Source of the DNA: Panagrolaimus kolymaensis | Lineage: Eukaryota; Nematoda; Chromadorea; Rhabditida; Panagrolaimidae | Direction of reading: 5' to 3' | DNA length: 64,000 nucleotides | Assembly (NCBI GenBank): GCA_028622995.1 | Contig: JAJQJQ010000014.1 | Coordinates: 4,526,001 to 4,590,000, forward strand | Position numbers and translations under genes: made by a program | Part shown: positions 34,201 through 49,900 of the stretch, in pieces | Layout of the letters: every line of letters begins with the position of its first letter | Position numbering within the stretch: position 1 is the first letter of the stretch | The notes under the pieces: generated by a model | Databases searched by the model: none | What the model was told of the DNA's origin: nothing | Seen by the model: the letters and a program-made list of their open reading frames with translations, nothing else

Positions 34201-37200
34201 TTTGTCGCTTTCAAAATTAGAAACAAAAAATATTATTTGAAAAAATTAACTCAAATCGAGTATGTGATTTGGAGATTCTTAAAATAGCTTCTTTATGAAC
34301 GCTTGCATTTATTTTCATAGAGGGAAAGATTTTATTTTTGTCGCTTTCAAAATTAGAAACAAAAAATATTATTTGAAAAAATTAACTCAAATCGAGTATG
34401 TGATTTGGAGATTCTTAAAATAGCTTCTTTATGAACGCTTGCATTTATTTTCATAGAGGGAAAGATTTTATTTTTGTCGCTGTCAAAATTAGAAACAAAA
34501 AATATTATTTGAAAAAATTAACTCAAATCGAGTATGTGATTTGGAGATTCTTAAAATAGCTTCTTTATGAACGCTTGCATTTATTTTCATAGAGGGAAAG
34601 ATTTTATTTTTGTCGCTGTCAAAATTAGAAACAAAAAATATTATTTGAAAAAATTAACTCAAATCGAGTATGTGATTTGGAGATTCTTAAAATAGCTTCT
34701 TTATGAACGCTTGCATTTATTTTCATAGAGGGAAAGATTTTATTTTTGTCGCTTTCAAAATTAGAAACAAAAAATATTATTTGAAAAAATTAACTCAAAT
34801 CGAGTATGTGATTTGGAGATTCTTAAAATAGCTTCTTTATGAACGCTTGCATTTATTTTCATAGAGGGAAAGATTTTATTTTTGTCGCTGTCAAAATTAG
34901 AAACAAAAAATATTATTTGAAAAAATTAACTCAAATCGAGTATGTGATTTGGAGATTCTTAAAATAGCTTCTTTATGAACGCTTGCATTTATTTTCATAG
35001 AGGGAAAGATTTTATTTTTGTCGCTTTCAAAATTAGAAACAAAAAATATTATTTGAAAAAATTAACTCAAATCGAGTATGTGATTTGGAGATTCTTAAAA
35101 TAGCTTCTTTATGAACGCTTGCATTTATTTTCATAGAGGGAAAGATTTTATTTTTGTCGCTTTCAAAATTAGAAACAAAAAATATTATTTGAAAAAATTA
35201 ACTCAAATCGAGTATGTGATTTGGATATTCTTAAAATAGCTTCTTTATGAACGCTTGCATTTATTTTCATAGAGGGAAAGATTTTATTTTTGTCGCTGTC
35301 AAAATTAGAAACAAAAAATATTATTTGAAAAAATTAACTCAAATCGAGTATGTGATTTGGAGATTCTTAAAATAGCTTCTTTATGAACGCTTGCATTTAT
35401 TTTCATAGAGGGAAAGATTTTATTTTTGTCGCTGTCAAAATTAGAAACAAAAAATATTATTTGAAAAAATTAACTCAAATCGAGTATGTGATTTGGAGAT
35501 TCTTAAAATAGCTTCTTTATGAACGCTTGCATTTATTTTCATAGAGGGAAAGATTTTATTTTTGTCGCTTTCAAAATTAGAAACAAAAAATATTATTTGA
35601 AAAAATTAACTCAAATCGAGTATGTGATTTGGAGATTCTTAAAATAGCTTCTTTATGAACGCTTGCATTTATTTTCATAGAGGGAAAGATTTTATTTTTG
35701 TCGCTGTCAAAATTAGAAACAAAAAATATTATTTGAAAAAATTAACTCAAATCGAGTATGTGATTTGGAGATTCTTAAAATAGCTTCTTTATGAACGCTT
35801 GCATTTAAATTTTGTTGAAGAAATTTATTAATTTTTGTCGTTGTCAAAATTAGAAACAAAAAATATTATTTGAAAAAATTAACTCAAATCGAGTATGTGA
35901 TTTGGAGATTCTTAAAATAGCTTCTTTATGAACGCTTGCATTTATTTTCATAGAGGGAAAGATTTTATTTTTGTCGCTGTCAAAATTAGAAACAAAAAAT
36001 ATTATTTGAAAAAATTAACTCAAATCGAGTATGTGATTTGGAGATTCTTAAAATAGCTTCTTTATGAACGCTTGCATTTAAATTTTGTTGAAGAAATTTA
36101 TTAATTTTTGTCGTTGTCAAAATTAGAAACAAAAAATATTATTTGAAAAAATTAACTCAAATCGAGTATGTGATTTGGAGATTCTTAAAATAGCTTCTTT
36201 ATGAACGCTTGCATTTATTTTCATAGAGGGAAAGATTTTATTTTTGTCGCTGTCAAAATTAGAAACAAAAAATATTATTTGAAAAAATTAACTCAAATCG
36301 AGTATGTGATTTGGAGATTCTTAAAATAGCTTCTTTATGAACGCTTGCATTTAAATTTTGTTGAAGAAATTTATTAATTTTTGTCGTTGTCAAAATTAGA
36401 AACAAAAAATATTATTTGAAAAAATTAACTCAAATCGAGTATGTGATTTGGAGATTCTTAAAATAGCTTCTTTATGAACGCTTGCATTTAAATTTTGTTG
36501 AAGAAATTTATTAATTTTTGTCGCTTTCAAAATTAGAAACAAAAAATATTATTTGAAAAAATTAACTCAAATCGAGTATGTGATTTGGAGATTCTTAAAA
36601 TAGCTTCTTTATGAACGCTTGCATTTATTTTCATAGAGGGAAAGATTTTATTTTTGTCGCTGTCAAAATTAGAAACAAAAAATATTATTTGAAAAAATTA
36701 ACTCAAATCGAGTATGTGATTTGGAGATTCTTAAAATAGCTTCTTTATGAACGCTTGCATTTAAATTTTGTTGAAGAAATTTATTAATTTTTGTCGCTTT
36801 CAAAATTAGAAACAAAAAATATTATTTGAAAAAATTAACTCAAATCGAGTATGTGATTTGGAGATTCTTAAAATAGCTTCTTTATGAACGCTTGCATTTA
36901 TTTTCATAGAGGGAAAGATTTTATTTTTGTCGCTGTCAAAATTAGAAACAAAAAATATTATTTGAAAAAATTAACTCAAATCGAGTATGTGATTTGGAGA
37001 TTCTTAAAATAGCTTCTTTATGAACGCTTGCATTTATTTTCATAGAGAGAAAGATTTTATTTTTGTCGCTTTCAAAATTAGAAACAAAAAATATTATTTG
37101 AAAAAATTAACTCAAATCGAGTATGTGATTTGGAGATTCTTAAAATAGCTTCTTTATGAACGCTTGCATTTATTTTCATAGAGGGAAAGATTTTATTTTT

Positions 37201-40079
37201 GTCGCTGTCAAAATTAGAAACAAAAAATATTATTTGAAAAAATTAACTCAAATCGAGTATGTGATTTGGAGATTCTTAAAATAGCTTCTTTATGAACGCT
37301 TGCATTTAAATTTTGTTGAAGAAATTTATTAATTTTTGTCGTTGTCAAAATTAGAAACAAAAAATATTATTTGAAAAAATTAACTCAAATCGAGTATGTG
37401 ATTTGGAGATTCTTAAAATAGCTTCTTTATGAACGCTTGCATTTATTTTCATAGAGGGAAAGATTTTATTTTTGTCGCTTTCAAAATTAGAAACAAAAAA
37501 TATTATTTGAAAAAATTAACTCAAATCGAGTATGTGATTTGGAGATTCTTAAAATAGCTTCTTTATGAACGCTTGCATTTATTTTCATAGAGGGAAAGAT
37601 TTTATTTTTGTCGCTGTCAAAATTAGAAACAAAAAATATTATTTGAAAAAATTAACTCAAATCGAGTATGTGATTTGGAGATTCTTAAAATAGCTTCTTT
37701 ATGAACGCTTGCATTTAAATTTTGTTGAAGAAATTTATTAATTTTTGTCGCTGTCAAAATTAGAAACAAAAAATATTATTTGAAAAAATTAACTCAAATC
37801 GAGTATGTGATTTGGAGATTCTTAAAATAGCTTCTTTATGAACGCTTGCATTTATTTTCATAGAGGGAAAGATTTTATTTTTGTCGCTGTCAAAATTAGA
37901 AACAAAAAATATTATTTGAAAAAATTAACTCAAATCGAGTATGTGATTTGGAGATTCTTAAAATAGCTTCTTTATGAACGCTTGCATTTAAATTTTGTTG
38001 AAGAAATTTATTAATTTTTGTCGTTGTCAAAATTAGAAACAAAAAATATTATTTGAAAAAATTAACTCAAATCGAGTATGTGATTTGGAGATTCTTAAAA
38101 TAGCTTCTTTATGAACGCTTGCATTTATTTTCATAGAGGGAAAGATTTTATTTTTGTCGCTTTCAAAATTAGAAACAAAAAATATTATTTGAAAAAATTA
38201 ACTCAAATCGAGTATGTGATTTGGAGATTCTTAAAATAGCTTCTTTATGAACGCTTGCATTTATTTTCATAGAGGGAAAGATTTTATTTTTGTCGCTGTC
38301 AAAATTAGAAACAAAAAATATTTTTTGAAAAAATTAACTCAAATCGAGTATGTGATTTGGAGATTCTTAAAATAGCTTCTTTATGAACGCTTGCATTTAT
38401 TTTCATAGAGGGAAAGATTTTATTTTTGTCGCTGTCAAAATTAGAAACAAAAAATATTATTTGAAAAAATTAACTCAAATCGAGTATGTGATTTGGAGAT
38501 TCTTAAAATAGCTTCTTTATGAACGCTTGCATTTATTTTCATAGAGGGAAAGATTTTATTTTTGTCGCTGTCAAAATTAGAAACAAAAAATATTATTTGA
38601 AAAAATTAACTCAAATCGAGTATGTGATTTGGAGATTCTTAAAATAGCTTCTTTATGAACGCTTGCATTTATTTTCATAGAGGGAAAGATTTTATTTTTG
38701 TCGCTTTCAAAATTAGAAACAAAAAATATTATTTGAAAAAATTAACTCAAATCGAGTATGTGATTTGGAGATTCTTAAAATAGCTTCTTTATGAACGCTT
38801 GCATTTATTTTCATAGAGGGAAAGATTTTATTTTTGTCGCTGTCAAAATTAGAAACAAAAAATATTATTTGAAAAAATTAACTCAAATCGAGTATGTGAT
38901 TTGGAGATTCTTAAAATAGCTTCTTTATGAACGCTTGCATTTATTTTCATAGAGGGAAAGATTTTATTTTTGTCGCTGTCAAAATTAGAAACAAAAAATA
39001 TTATTTGAAAAAATTAACTCAAATCGAGTATGTGATTTGGAGATTCTTAAAATAGCTTCTTTATGAACGCTTGCATTTAAATTTTGTTGAAGAAATTTAT
39101 TAATTTTTGTCGTTGTCAAAATTAGAAACAAAAAATATTATTTGAAAAAATTAACTCAAATCGAGTATGTGATTTGGAGATTCTTAAAATAGCTTCTTTA
39201 TGAACGCTTGCATTTATTTTCATAGAGGGAAAGATTTTATTTTTGTCGCTGTCAAAATTAGAAACAAAAAATATTATTTGAAAAAATTAACTCAAATCGA
39301 GTATGTGATTTGGAGATTCTTAAAATAGCTTCTTTATGAACGCTTGCATTTAAATTTTGTTGAAGAAATTTATTAATTTTTGTCGTTGTCAAAATTAGAA
39401 ACAAAAAATATTATTTGAAAAAATTAACTCAAATCGAGTATGTGATTTGGAGATTCTTAAAATAGCTTCTTTATGAACGCTTGCATTTATTTTCATAGAG
39501 GGAAAGATTTTATTTTTGTCGCTTTCAAAATTAGAAACAAAAAATATTATTTGAAAAAATTAACTCAAATCGAGTATGTGATTTGGAGATTCTTAAAATA
39601 GCTTCTTTATGAACGCTTGCATTTAAATTTTGTTGAAGAAATTTATTAATTTTTGTCGTTGTCAAAATTAGAAACAAAAAATATTATTTGAAAAAATTAA
39701 CTCAAATCGAGTATGTGATTTGGAGATTCTTAAAATAGCTTCTTTATGAACGCTTGCATTTAAATTTTGTTGAAGAAATTTATTAATTTTTGTCGTTGTC
39801 AAAATTAGAAACAAAAAATATTATTTGAAAAAATTAACTCAAATCGAGTATGTGATTTGGAGATTCTTAAAATAGCTTCTTTATGAACGCTTGCATTTAA
39901 ATTTTGTTGAAGAAATTTATTAATTTTTGTCGTTGTCAAAATTAGAAACAAAAAATATTATTTGAAAAAATTAACTCAAATCGAGTATGTGATTTGGAGA
40001 TTCTTAAAATAGCTTCTTTATGAACGCTTGCATTTAAATTTTGTTGAAGAAATTTATTAATTTTTGTCGTTGTCAAAAT

Positions 40080-43000
40080 TAGAAACAAAAAATATTATTT
40101 GAAAAAATTAACTCAAATCGAGTATGTGATTTGGAGATTCTTAAAATAGCTTCTTTATGAACGCTTGCATTTATTTTCATAGAGAGAAAGATTTTATTTT
40201 TGTCGCTTTCAAAATTAGAAACAAAAAATATTTTTTGAAAAAATTAACTCAAATCGAGTATGTGATTTGGAGATTCTTAAAATAGCTTCTTTATGAACGC
40301 TTGCATTTAAATTTTGTTGAAGAAATTTATTAATTTTTGTCGTTGTCAAAATTAGAAACAAAAAATATTATTTGAAAAAATTAACTCAAATCGAGTATGT
40401 GATTTGGAGATTCTTAAAATAGCTTCTTTATGAACGCTTGCATTTAAATTTTGTTGAAGAAATTTATTAATTTTTGTCGTTGTCAAAATTAGAAACAAAA
40501 AATATTATTTGAAAAAATTAACTCAAATCGAGTATGTGATTTGGAGATTCTTAAAATAGCTTCTTTATGAACGCTTGCATTTATTTTCATAGAGGGAAAG
40601 ATTTTATTTTTGTCGCTGTCAAAATTAGAAACAAAAAATATTATTTGAAAAAATTAACTCAAATCGAGTATGTGATTTGGAGATTCTTAAAATAGCTTCT
40701 TTATGAACGCTTGCATTTATTTTCATAGAGAGAAAGATTTTATTTTTGTCGCTTTCAAAATTAGAAACAAAAAATATTTTTTGAAAAAATTAACTCAAAT
40801 CGAGTATGTGATTTGGAGATTCTTAAAATAGCTTCTTTATGAACGCTTGCATTTAAATTTTGTTGAAGAAATTTATTAATTTTTGTCGTTGTCAAAATTA
40901 GAAACAAAAAATATTATTTGAAAAAATTAACTCAAATCGAGTATGTGATTTGGAGATTCTTAAAATAGCTTCTTTATGAACGCTTGCATTTAAATTTTGT
41001 TGAAGAAATTTATTAATTTTTGTCGTTGTCAAAATTAGAAACAAAAAATATTATTTGAAAAAATTAACTCAAATCGAGTATGTGATTTGGAGATTCTTAA
41101 AATAGCTTCTTTATGAACGCTTGCATTTATTTTCATAGAGGGAAAGATTTTATTTTTGTCGCTGTCAAAATTAGAAACAAAAAATATTATTTGAAAAAAT
41201 TAACTCAAATCGAGTATGTGATTTGGAGATTCTTAAAATAGCTTCTTTATGAACGCTTGCATTTAAATTTTGTTGAAGAAATTTATTAATTTTTGTCGTT
41301 GTCAAAATTAGAAACAAAAAATATTATTTGAAAAAATTAACTCAAATCGAGTATGTGATTTGGAGATTCTTAAAATAGCTTCTTTATGAACGCTTGCATT
41401 TATTTTCATAGAGGGAAAGATTTTATTTTTGTCGCTGTCAAAATTAGAAACAAAAAATATTATTTGAAAAAATTAACTCAAATCGAGTATGTGATTTGGA
41501 GATTCTTAAAATAGCTTCTTTATGAACGCTTGCATTTAAATTTTGTTGAAGAAATTTATTAATTTTTGTCGTTGTCAAAATTAGAAACAAAAAATATTAT
41601 TTGAAAAAATTAACTCAAATCGAGTATGTGATTTGGAGATTCTTAAAATAGCTTCTTTATGAACGCTTGCATTTAAATTTTGTTGAAGAAATTTATTAAT
41701 TTTTGTCGTTGTCAAAATTAGAAACAAAAAATATTATTTGAAAAAATTAACTCAAATCGAGTATGTGATTTGGAGATTCTTAAAATAGCTTCTTTATGAA
41801 CGCTTGCATTTATTTTCATAGAGGGAAAGATTTTATTTTTGTCGCTGTCAAAATTAGAAACAAAAAATATTATTTGAAAAAATTAACTCAAATCGAGTAT
41901 GTGATTTGGAGATTCTTAAAATAGCTTCTTTATGAACGCTTGCATTTAAATTTTGTTGAAGAAATTTATTAATTTTTGTCGTTGTCAAAATTAGAAACAA
42001 AAAATATTATTTGAAAAAATTAACTCAAATCGAGTATGTGATTTGGAGATTCTTAAAATAGCTTCTTTATGAACGCTTGCATTTATTTTCATAGAGAGAA
42101 AGATTTTATTTTTGTCGCTTTCAAAATTAGAAACAAAAAATATTATTTGAAAAAATTAACTCAAATCGAGTATGTGATTTGGAGATTCTTAAAATAGCTT
42201 CTTTATGAACGCTTGCATTTATTTTCATAGAGGGAAAGATTTTATTTTTGTCGCTGTCAAAATTAGAAACAAAAAATATTATTTGAAAAAATTAACTCAA
42301 ATCGAGTATGTGATTTGGAGATTCTTAAAATAGCTTCTTTATGAACGCTTGCATTTAAATTTTGTTGAAGAAATTTATTAATTTTTGTCGTTGTCAAAAT
42401 TAGAAACAAAAAATATTATTTGAAAAAATTAACTCAAATCGAGTATGTGATTTGGAGATTCTTAAAATAGCTTCTTTATGAACGCTTGCATTTAAATTTT
42501 GTTGAAGAAATTTATTAATTTTTGTCGTTGTCAAAATTAGAAACAAAAAATATTATTTGAAAAAATTAACTCAAATCGAGTATGTGATTTGGAGATTCTT
42601 AAAATAGCTTCTTTATGAACGCTTGCATTTATTTTCATAGAGAGAAAGATTTTATTTTTGTCGCTTTCAAAATTAGAAACAAAAAATATTTTTTGAAAAA
42701 ATTAACTCAAATCGAGTATGTGATTTGGAGATTCTTAAAATAGCTTCTTTATGAACGCTTGCATTTAAATTTTGTTGAAGAAATTTATTAATTTTTGTCG
42801 TTGTCAAAATTAGAAACAAAAAATATTATTTAAAAAAATTAACTCAAATCGAGTATGTGATTTGGAGATTCTTAAAATAGCTTCTTTATGAACGCTTGCA
42901 TTTAAATTTTGTTGAAGAAATTTATTAATTTTTGTCGTTGTCAAAATTAGAAACAAAAAATATTATTTGAAAAAATTAACTCAAATCGAGTATGTGATTT

Positions 43001-43910
43001 GGAGATTCTTAAAATAGCTTCTTTATGAACGCTTGCATTTATTTTCATAGAGAGAAAGATTTTATTTTTGTCGCTTTCAAAATTAGAAACAAAAAATATT
43101 ATTTGAAAAAATTAACTCAAATCGAGTATGTGATTTGGAGATTCTTAAAATAGCTTCTTTATGAACGCTTGCATTTATTTTCATAGAGAGAAAGATTTTA
43201 TTTTTGTCGCTTTCAAAATTAGAAACAAAAAATATTATTTGAAAAAATTAACTCAAATCGAGTATGTGATTTGGAGATTCTTAAAATAGCTTCTTTATGA
43301 ACGCTTGCATTTAAATTTTGTTGAAGAAATTTATTAATTTTTGTCGTTGTCAAAATTAGAAACAAAAAATATTATTTGAAAAAATTAACTCAAATCGAGT
43401 ATGTGATTTGGAGATTCTTAAAATAGCTTCTTTATGAACGCTTGCATTTATTTTCATAGAGAGAAAGATTTTATTTTTGTCGCTTTCAAAATTAGAAACA
43501 AAAAATATTATTTGAAAAAATTAACTCAAATCGAGTATGTGATTTGGAGATTCTTAAAATAGCTTCTTTATGAACGCTTGCATTTAAATTTTGTTGAAGA
43601 AATTTATTAATTTTTGTCGTTGTCAAAATTAGAAACAAAAAATATTATTTGAAAAAATTAACTCAAATCGAGTATGTGATTTGGAGATTCTTAAAATAGC
43701 TTCTTTATGAACGCTTGCATTTATTTTCATAGAGAGAAAGATTTTATTTTTGTCGCTTTCAAAATTAGAAACAAAAAATATTATTTGAAAAAATTAACTC
43801 AAATCGAGTATGTGATTTGGAGATTCTTAAAATAGCTTCTTTATGAACGCTTGCATTTAAATTTTGTTGAAGAAATTTATTAATTTTTGTCGTTGTCAAA
43901 ATTAGAAACA
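40080..43910 (+). repeat. Zone rich in D-type and GAGAG monomers with 546-bp and 273-bp periodicity
   Basis: A GAGAG/CGCTTTC monomer with ATATTTTTTG instead of ATATTATTTG occurs at 40231, 40777 and 42689, each followed by two D-type units. The first two are 546 bp apart (GAGAG, D, D, A). From about 43218 to 43901 GAGAG and D units alternate strictly, a 273-bp dimer. Confidence 0.85.
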
Positions 43911-46900
43911 AAAAATATTATTTGAAAAAATTAACTCAAATCGAGTATGTGATTTGGAGATTCTTAAAATAGCTTTTTTATGAACGCTTGCATTTATTTT
44001 CATAGAGAGAAAGATTTTATTTTTGTCGCTGTCAAAATTAGAAACAAAAAATATTATTTGAAAAAATTAACTCAAATCGAGTATGTGATTTGGAGATACT
44101 TAAAATAGCTTCTTTATGAACGCTTGCATTTAAATTTTGTTGAAGAAATTTATTAATTTTTGTCGTTGTCAAAATTAGAAACAAAAAATATTATTTGAAA
44201 AAATTAACTCAAATCGAGTATGTGATTTGGAGATTCTTAAAATAGCTTCTTTATGAACGCTTGCATTTAAATTTTGTTGAAGAAATTTATTAATTTTTGT
44301 CGTTGTCAAAATTAGAAACAAAAAATATTATTTGAAAAAATTAACTCAAATCGAGTATGTGATTTGGAGATTCTTAAAATAGCTTCTTTATGAACGCTTG
44401 CATTTAAATTTTGTTGAAGAAATTTATTAATTTTTGTCGTTGTCAAAATTAGAAACAAAAAATATTATTTGAAAAAATTAACTCAAATCGAGTATGTGAT
44501 TTGGAGATTCTTAAAATAGCTTCTTTATGAACGCTTGCATTTATTTTCATAGAGAGAAAGATTTTATTTTTGTCGCTTTCAAAATTAGAAACAAAAAATA
44601 TTATTTGAAAAAATTAACTCAAATCGAGTATGTGATTTGGAGATTCTTAAAATAGCTTCTTTATGAACGCTTGCATTTATTTTCATAGAGGGAAAGATTT
44701 TATTTTTGTCGCTGTCAAAATTAGAAACAAAAAATATTATTTGAAAAAATTAACTCAAATCGAGTATGTGATTTGGAGATTCTTAAAATAGCTTCTTTAT
44801 GAACGCTTGCATTTATTTTCATAGAGGGAAAGATTTTATTTTTGTCGCTGTCAAAATTAGAAACAAAAAATATTATTTGAAAAAATTAACTCAAATCGAG
44901 TATGTGATTTGGAGATTCTTAAAATAGCTTCTTTATGAACGCTTGCATTTATTTTCATAGAGGGAAAGATTTTATTTTTGTCGCTTTCAAAATTAGAAAC
45001 AAAAAATATTATTTGAAAAAATTAACTCAAATCGAGTATGTGATTTGGAGATTCTTAAAATAGCTTCTTTATGAACGCTTGCATTTAAATTTTGTTGAAG
45101 AAATTTATTAATTTTTGTCGTTGTCAAAATTAGAAACAAAAAATATTATTTGAAAAAATTAACTCAAATCGAGTATGTGATTTGGAGATTCTTAAAATAG
45201 CTTCTTTATGAACGCTTGCATTTATTTTCATAGAGGGAAAGATTTTATTTTTGTCGCTTTCAAAATTAGAAACAAAAAATATTATATGAAAAAATTAACT
45301 CAAATCGAGTATGTGATTTGGAGATTCTTAAAATAGCTTCTTTATGAACGCTTGCATTTATTTTCATAGAGAGAAAGATTTTATTTTTGTCGTTGTCAAA
45401 ATTAGAAACAAAAAATATTATTTGAAAAAATTAACTCAAATCGAGTATGTGATTTGGAGATTCTTAAAATAGCTTCTTTATGAACGCTTGCATTTATTTT
45501 CATAGAGAGAAAGATTTTATTTTTGTCGCTTTCAAAATTAGAAACAAAAAATATTATTTGAAAAAATTAACTCAAATCGAGTATGTGATTTGGAGATTCT
45601 TAAAATAGCTTCTTTATGAACGCTTGCATTTATTTTCATAGAGGGAAAGATTTTATTTTTGTCGCTGTCAAAATTAGAAACAAAAAATATTATTTGAAAA
45701 AATTAACTCAAATCGAGTATGTGATTTGGAGATTCTTAAAATAGCTTCTTTATGAACGCTTGCATTTAAATTTTGTTGAAGAAATTTATTAATTTTTGTC
45801 GTTGTCAAAATTAGAAACAAAAAATATTATTTGAAAAAATTAACTCAAATCGAGTATGTGATTTGGAGATTCTTAAAATAGCTTCTTTATGAACGCTTGC
45901 ATTTATTTTCATAGAGGGAAAGATTTTATTTTTGTCGCTGTCAAAATTAGAAACAAAAAATATTATTTGAAAAAATTAACTCAAATCGAGTATGTGATTT
46001 GGAGATTCTTAAAATAGCTTCTTTATGAACGCTTGCATTTATTTTCATAGAGGGAAAGATTTTATTTTTGTCGCTTTCAAAATTAGAAACAAAAAATATT
46101 ATTTGAAAAAATTAACTCAAATCGAGTATGTGATTTGGAGATTCTTAAAATAGCTTCTTTATGAACGCTTGCATTTATTTTCATAGAGGGAAAGATTTTA
46201 TTTTTGTCGCTGTCAAAATTAGAAACAAAAAATATTATTTGAAAAAATTAACTCAAATCGAGTATGTGATTTGGAGATTCTTAAAATAGCTTCTTTATGA
46301 ACGCTTGCATTTAAATTTTGTTGAAGAAATTTATTAATTTTTGTCGTTGTCAAAATTAGAAACAAAAAATATTATTTGAAAAAATTAACTCAAATCGAGT
46401 ATGTGATTTGGAGATTCTTAAAATAGCTTCTTTATGAACGCTTGCATTTAAATTTTGTTGAAGAAATTTATTAATTTTTGTCGTTGTCAAAATTAGAAAC
46501 AAAAAATATTATTTGAAAAAATTAACTCAAATCGAGTATGTGATTTGGAGATTCTTAAAATAGCTTCTTTATGAACGCTTGCATTTATTTTCATAGAGGG
46601 AAAGATTTTATTTTTGTCGCTGTCAAAATTAGAAACAAAAAATATTATTTGAAAAAATTAACTCAAATCGAGTATGTGATTTGGAGATTCTTAAAATAGC
46701 TTCTTTATGAACGCTTGCATTTATTTTCATAGAGGGAAAGATTTTATTTTTGTCGCTTTCAAAATTAGAAACAAAAAATATTATTTGAAAAAATTAACTC
46801 AAATCGAGTATGTGATTTGGAGATTCTTAAAATAGCTTCTTTATGAACGCTTGCATTTATTTTCATAGAGGGAAAGATTTTATTTTTGTCGCTGTCAAAA

Positions 46901-49900
46901 TTAGAAACAAAAAATATTATTTGAAAAAATTAACTCAAATCGAGTATGTGATTTGGAGATTCTTAAAATAGCTTCTTTATGAACGCTTGCATTTATTTTC
47001 ATAGAGGGAAAGATTTTATTTTTGTCGCTTTCAAAATTAGAAACAAAAAATATTATTTGAAAAAATTAACTCAAATCGAGTATGTGATTTGGAGATTCTT
47101 AAAATAGCTTCTTTATGAACGCTTGCATTTAAATTTTGTTGAAGAAATTTATTAATTTTTGTCGTTGTCAAAATTAGAAACAAAAAATATTATTTGAAAA
47201 AATTAACTCAAATCGAGTATGTGATTTGGAGATTCTTAAAATAGCTTCTTTATGAACGCTTGCATTTAAATTTTGTTGAAGAAATTTATTAATTTTTGTC
47301 GTTGTCAAAATTAGAAACAAAAAATATTATTTGAAAAAATTAACTCAAATCGAGTATGTGATTTGGAGATTCTTAAAATAGCTTCTTTATGAACGCTTGC
47401 ATTTATTTTCATAGAGGGAAAGATTTTATTTTTGTCGCTTTCAAAATTAGAAACAAAAAATATTATTTGAAAAAATTAACTCAAATCGAGTATGTGATTT
47501 GGAGATTCTTAAAATAGCTTCTTTATGAACGCTTGCATTTAAATTTTGTTGAAGAAATTTATTAATTTTTGTCGTTGTCAAAATTAGAAACAAAAAATAT
47601 TATTTGAAAAAATTAACTCAAATCGAGTATGTGATTTGGAGATTCTTAAAATAGCTTCTTTATGAACGCTTGCATTTATTTTCATAGAGGGAAAGATTTT
47701 ATTTTTGTCGCTTTCAAAATTAGAAACAAAAAATATTATTTGAAAAAATTAACTCAAATCGAGTATGTGATTTGGAGATTCTTAAAATAGCTTCTTTATG
47801 AACGCTTGCATTTATTTTCATAGAGAGAAAGATTTTATTTTTGTCGTTGTCAAAATTAGAAACAAAAAATATTATTTGAAAAAATTAACTCAAATCGAGT
47901 ATGTGATTTGGAGATTCTTAAAATAGCTTCTTTATGAACGCTTGCATTTATTTTCATAGAGAGAAAGATTTTATTTTTGTCGCTTTCAAAATTAGAAACA
48001 AAAAATATTATTTGAAAAAATTAACTCAAATCGAGTATGTGATTTGGAGATTCTTAAAATAGCTTCTTTATGAACGCTTGCATTTATTTTCATAGAGGGA
48101 AAGATTTTATTTTTGTCGCTGTCAAAATTAGAAACAAAAAATATTATTTGAAAAAATTAACTCAAATCGAGTATGTGATTTGGAGATTCTTAAAATAGCT
48201 TCTTTATGAACGCTTGCATTTATTTTCATAGAGGGAAAGATTTTATTTTTGTCGCTTTCAAAATTAGAAACAAAAAATATTATTTGAAAAAATTAACTCA
48301 AATCGAGTATGTGATTTGGAGATTCTTAAAATAGCTTCTTTATGAACGCTTGCATTTATTTTCATAGAGGGAAAGATTTTATTTTTGTCGCTGTCAAAAT
48401 TAGAAACAAAAAATATTATTTGAAAAAATTAACTCAAATCGAGTATGTGATTTGGAGATTCTTAAAATAGCTTCTTTATGAACGCTTGCATTTAAATTTT
48501 GTTGAAGAAATTTATTAATTTTTGTCGTTGTCAAAATTAGAAACAAAAAATATTATTTGAAAAAATTAACTCAAATCGAGTATGTGATTTGGAGATTCTT
48601 AAAATAGCTTCTTTATGAACGCTTGCATTTAAATTTTGTTGAAGAAATTTATTAATTTTTGTCGTTGTCAAAATTAGAAACAAAAAATATTATTTGAAAA
48701 AATTAACTCAAATCGAGTATGTGATTTGGAGATTCTTAAAATAGCTTCTTTATGAACGCTTGCATTTATTTTCATAGAGGGAAAGATTTTATTTTTGTCG
48801 CTTTCAAAATTAGAAACAAAAAATATTATTTGAAAAAATTAACTCAAATCGAGTATGTGATTTGGAGATTCTTAAAATAGCTTCTTTATGAACGCTTGCA
48901 TTTATTTTCATAGAGGGAAAGATTTTATTTTTGTCGCTGTCAAAATTAGAAACAAAAAATATTATTTGAAAAAATTAACTCAAATCGAGTATGTGATTTG
49001 GAGATTCTTAAAATAGCTTCTTTATGAACGCTTGCATTTAAATTTTGTTGAAGAAATTTATTAATTTTTGTCGTTGTCAAAATTAGAAACAAAAAATATT
49101 ATTTGAAAAAATTAACTCAAATCGAGTATGTGATTTGGAGATTCTTAAAATAGCTTCTTTATGAACGCTTGCATTTAAATTTTGTTGAAGAAATTTATTA
49201 ATTTTTGTCGTTGTCAAAATTAGAAACAAAAAATATTATTTGAAAAAATTAACTCAAATCGAGAATGTGATTTGGAGATTCTTAAAATAGCTTCTTTATG
49301 AACGCTTGCATTTATTTTCATAGAGGGAAAGATTTTATTTTTGTCGCTGTCAAAATTAGAAACAAAAAATATTATTTGAAAAAATTAACTCAAATCGAGT
49401 ATGTGATTTGGAGATTCTTAAAATAGCTTCTTTATGAACGCTTGCATTTATTTTCATAGAGGGAAAGATTTTATTTTTGTCGCTGTCAAAATTAGAAACA
49501 AAAAATATTATTTGAAAAAATTAACTCAAATCGAGTATGTGATTTGGAGATTCTTAAAATAGCTTCTTTATGAACGCTTGCATTTATTTTCATAGAGGGA
49601 AAGATTTTATTTTTGTCGCTTTCAAAATTAGAAACAAAAAATATTATTTGAAAAAATTAACTCAAATCGAGTATGTGATTTGGAGATTCTTAAAATAGCT
49701 TCTTTATGAACGCTTGCATTTATTTTCATAGAGGGAAAGATTTTATTTTTGTCGCTGTCAAAATTAGAAACAAAAAATATTATTTGAAAAAATTAACTCA
49801 AATCGAGTATGTGATTTGGAGATTCTTAAAATAGCTTCTTTATGAACGCTTGCATTTATTTTCATAGAGGGAAAGATTTTATTTTTGTCGCTTTCAAAAT

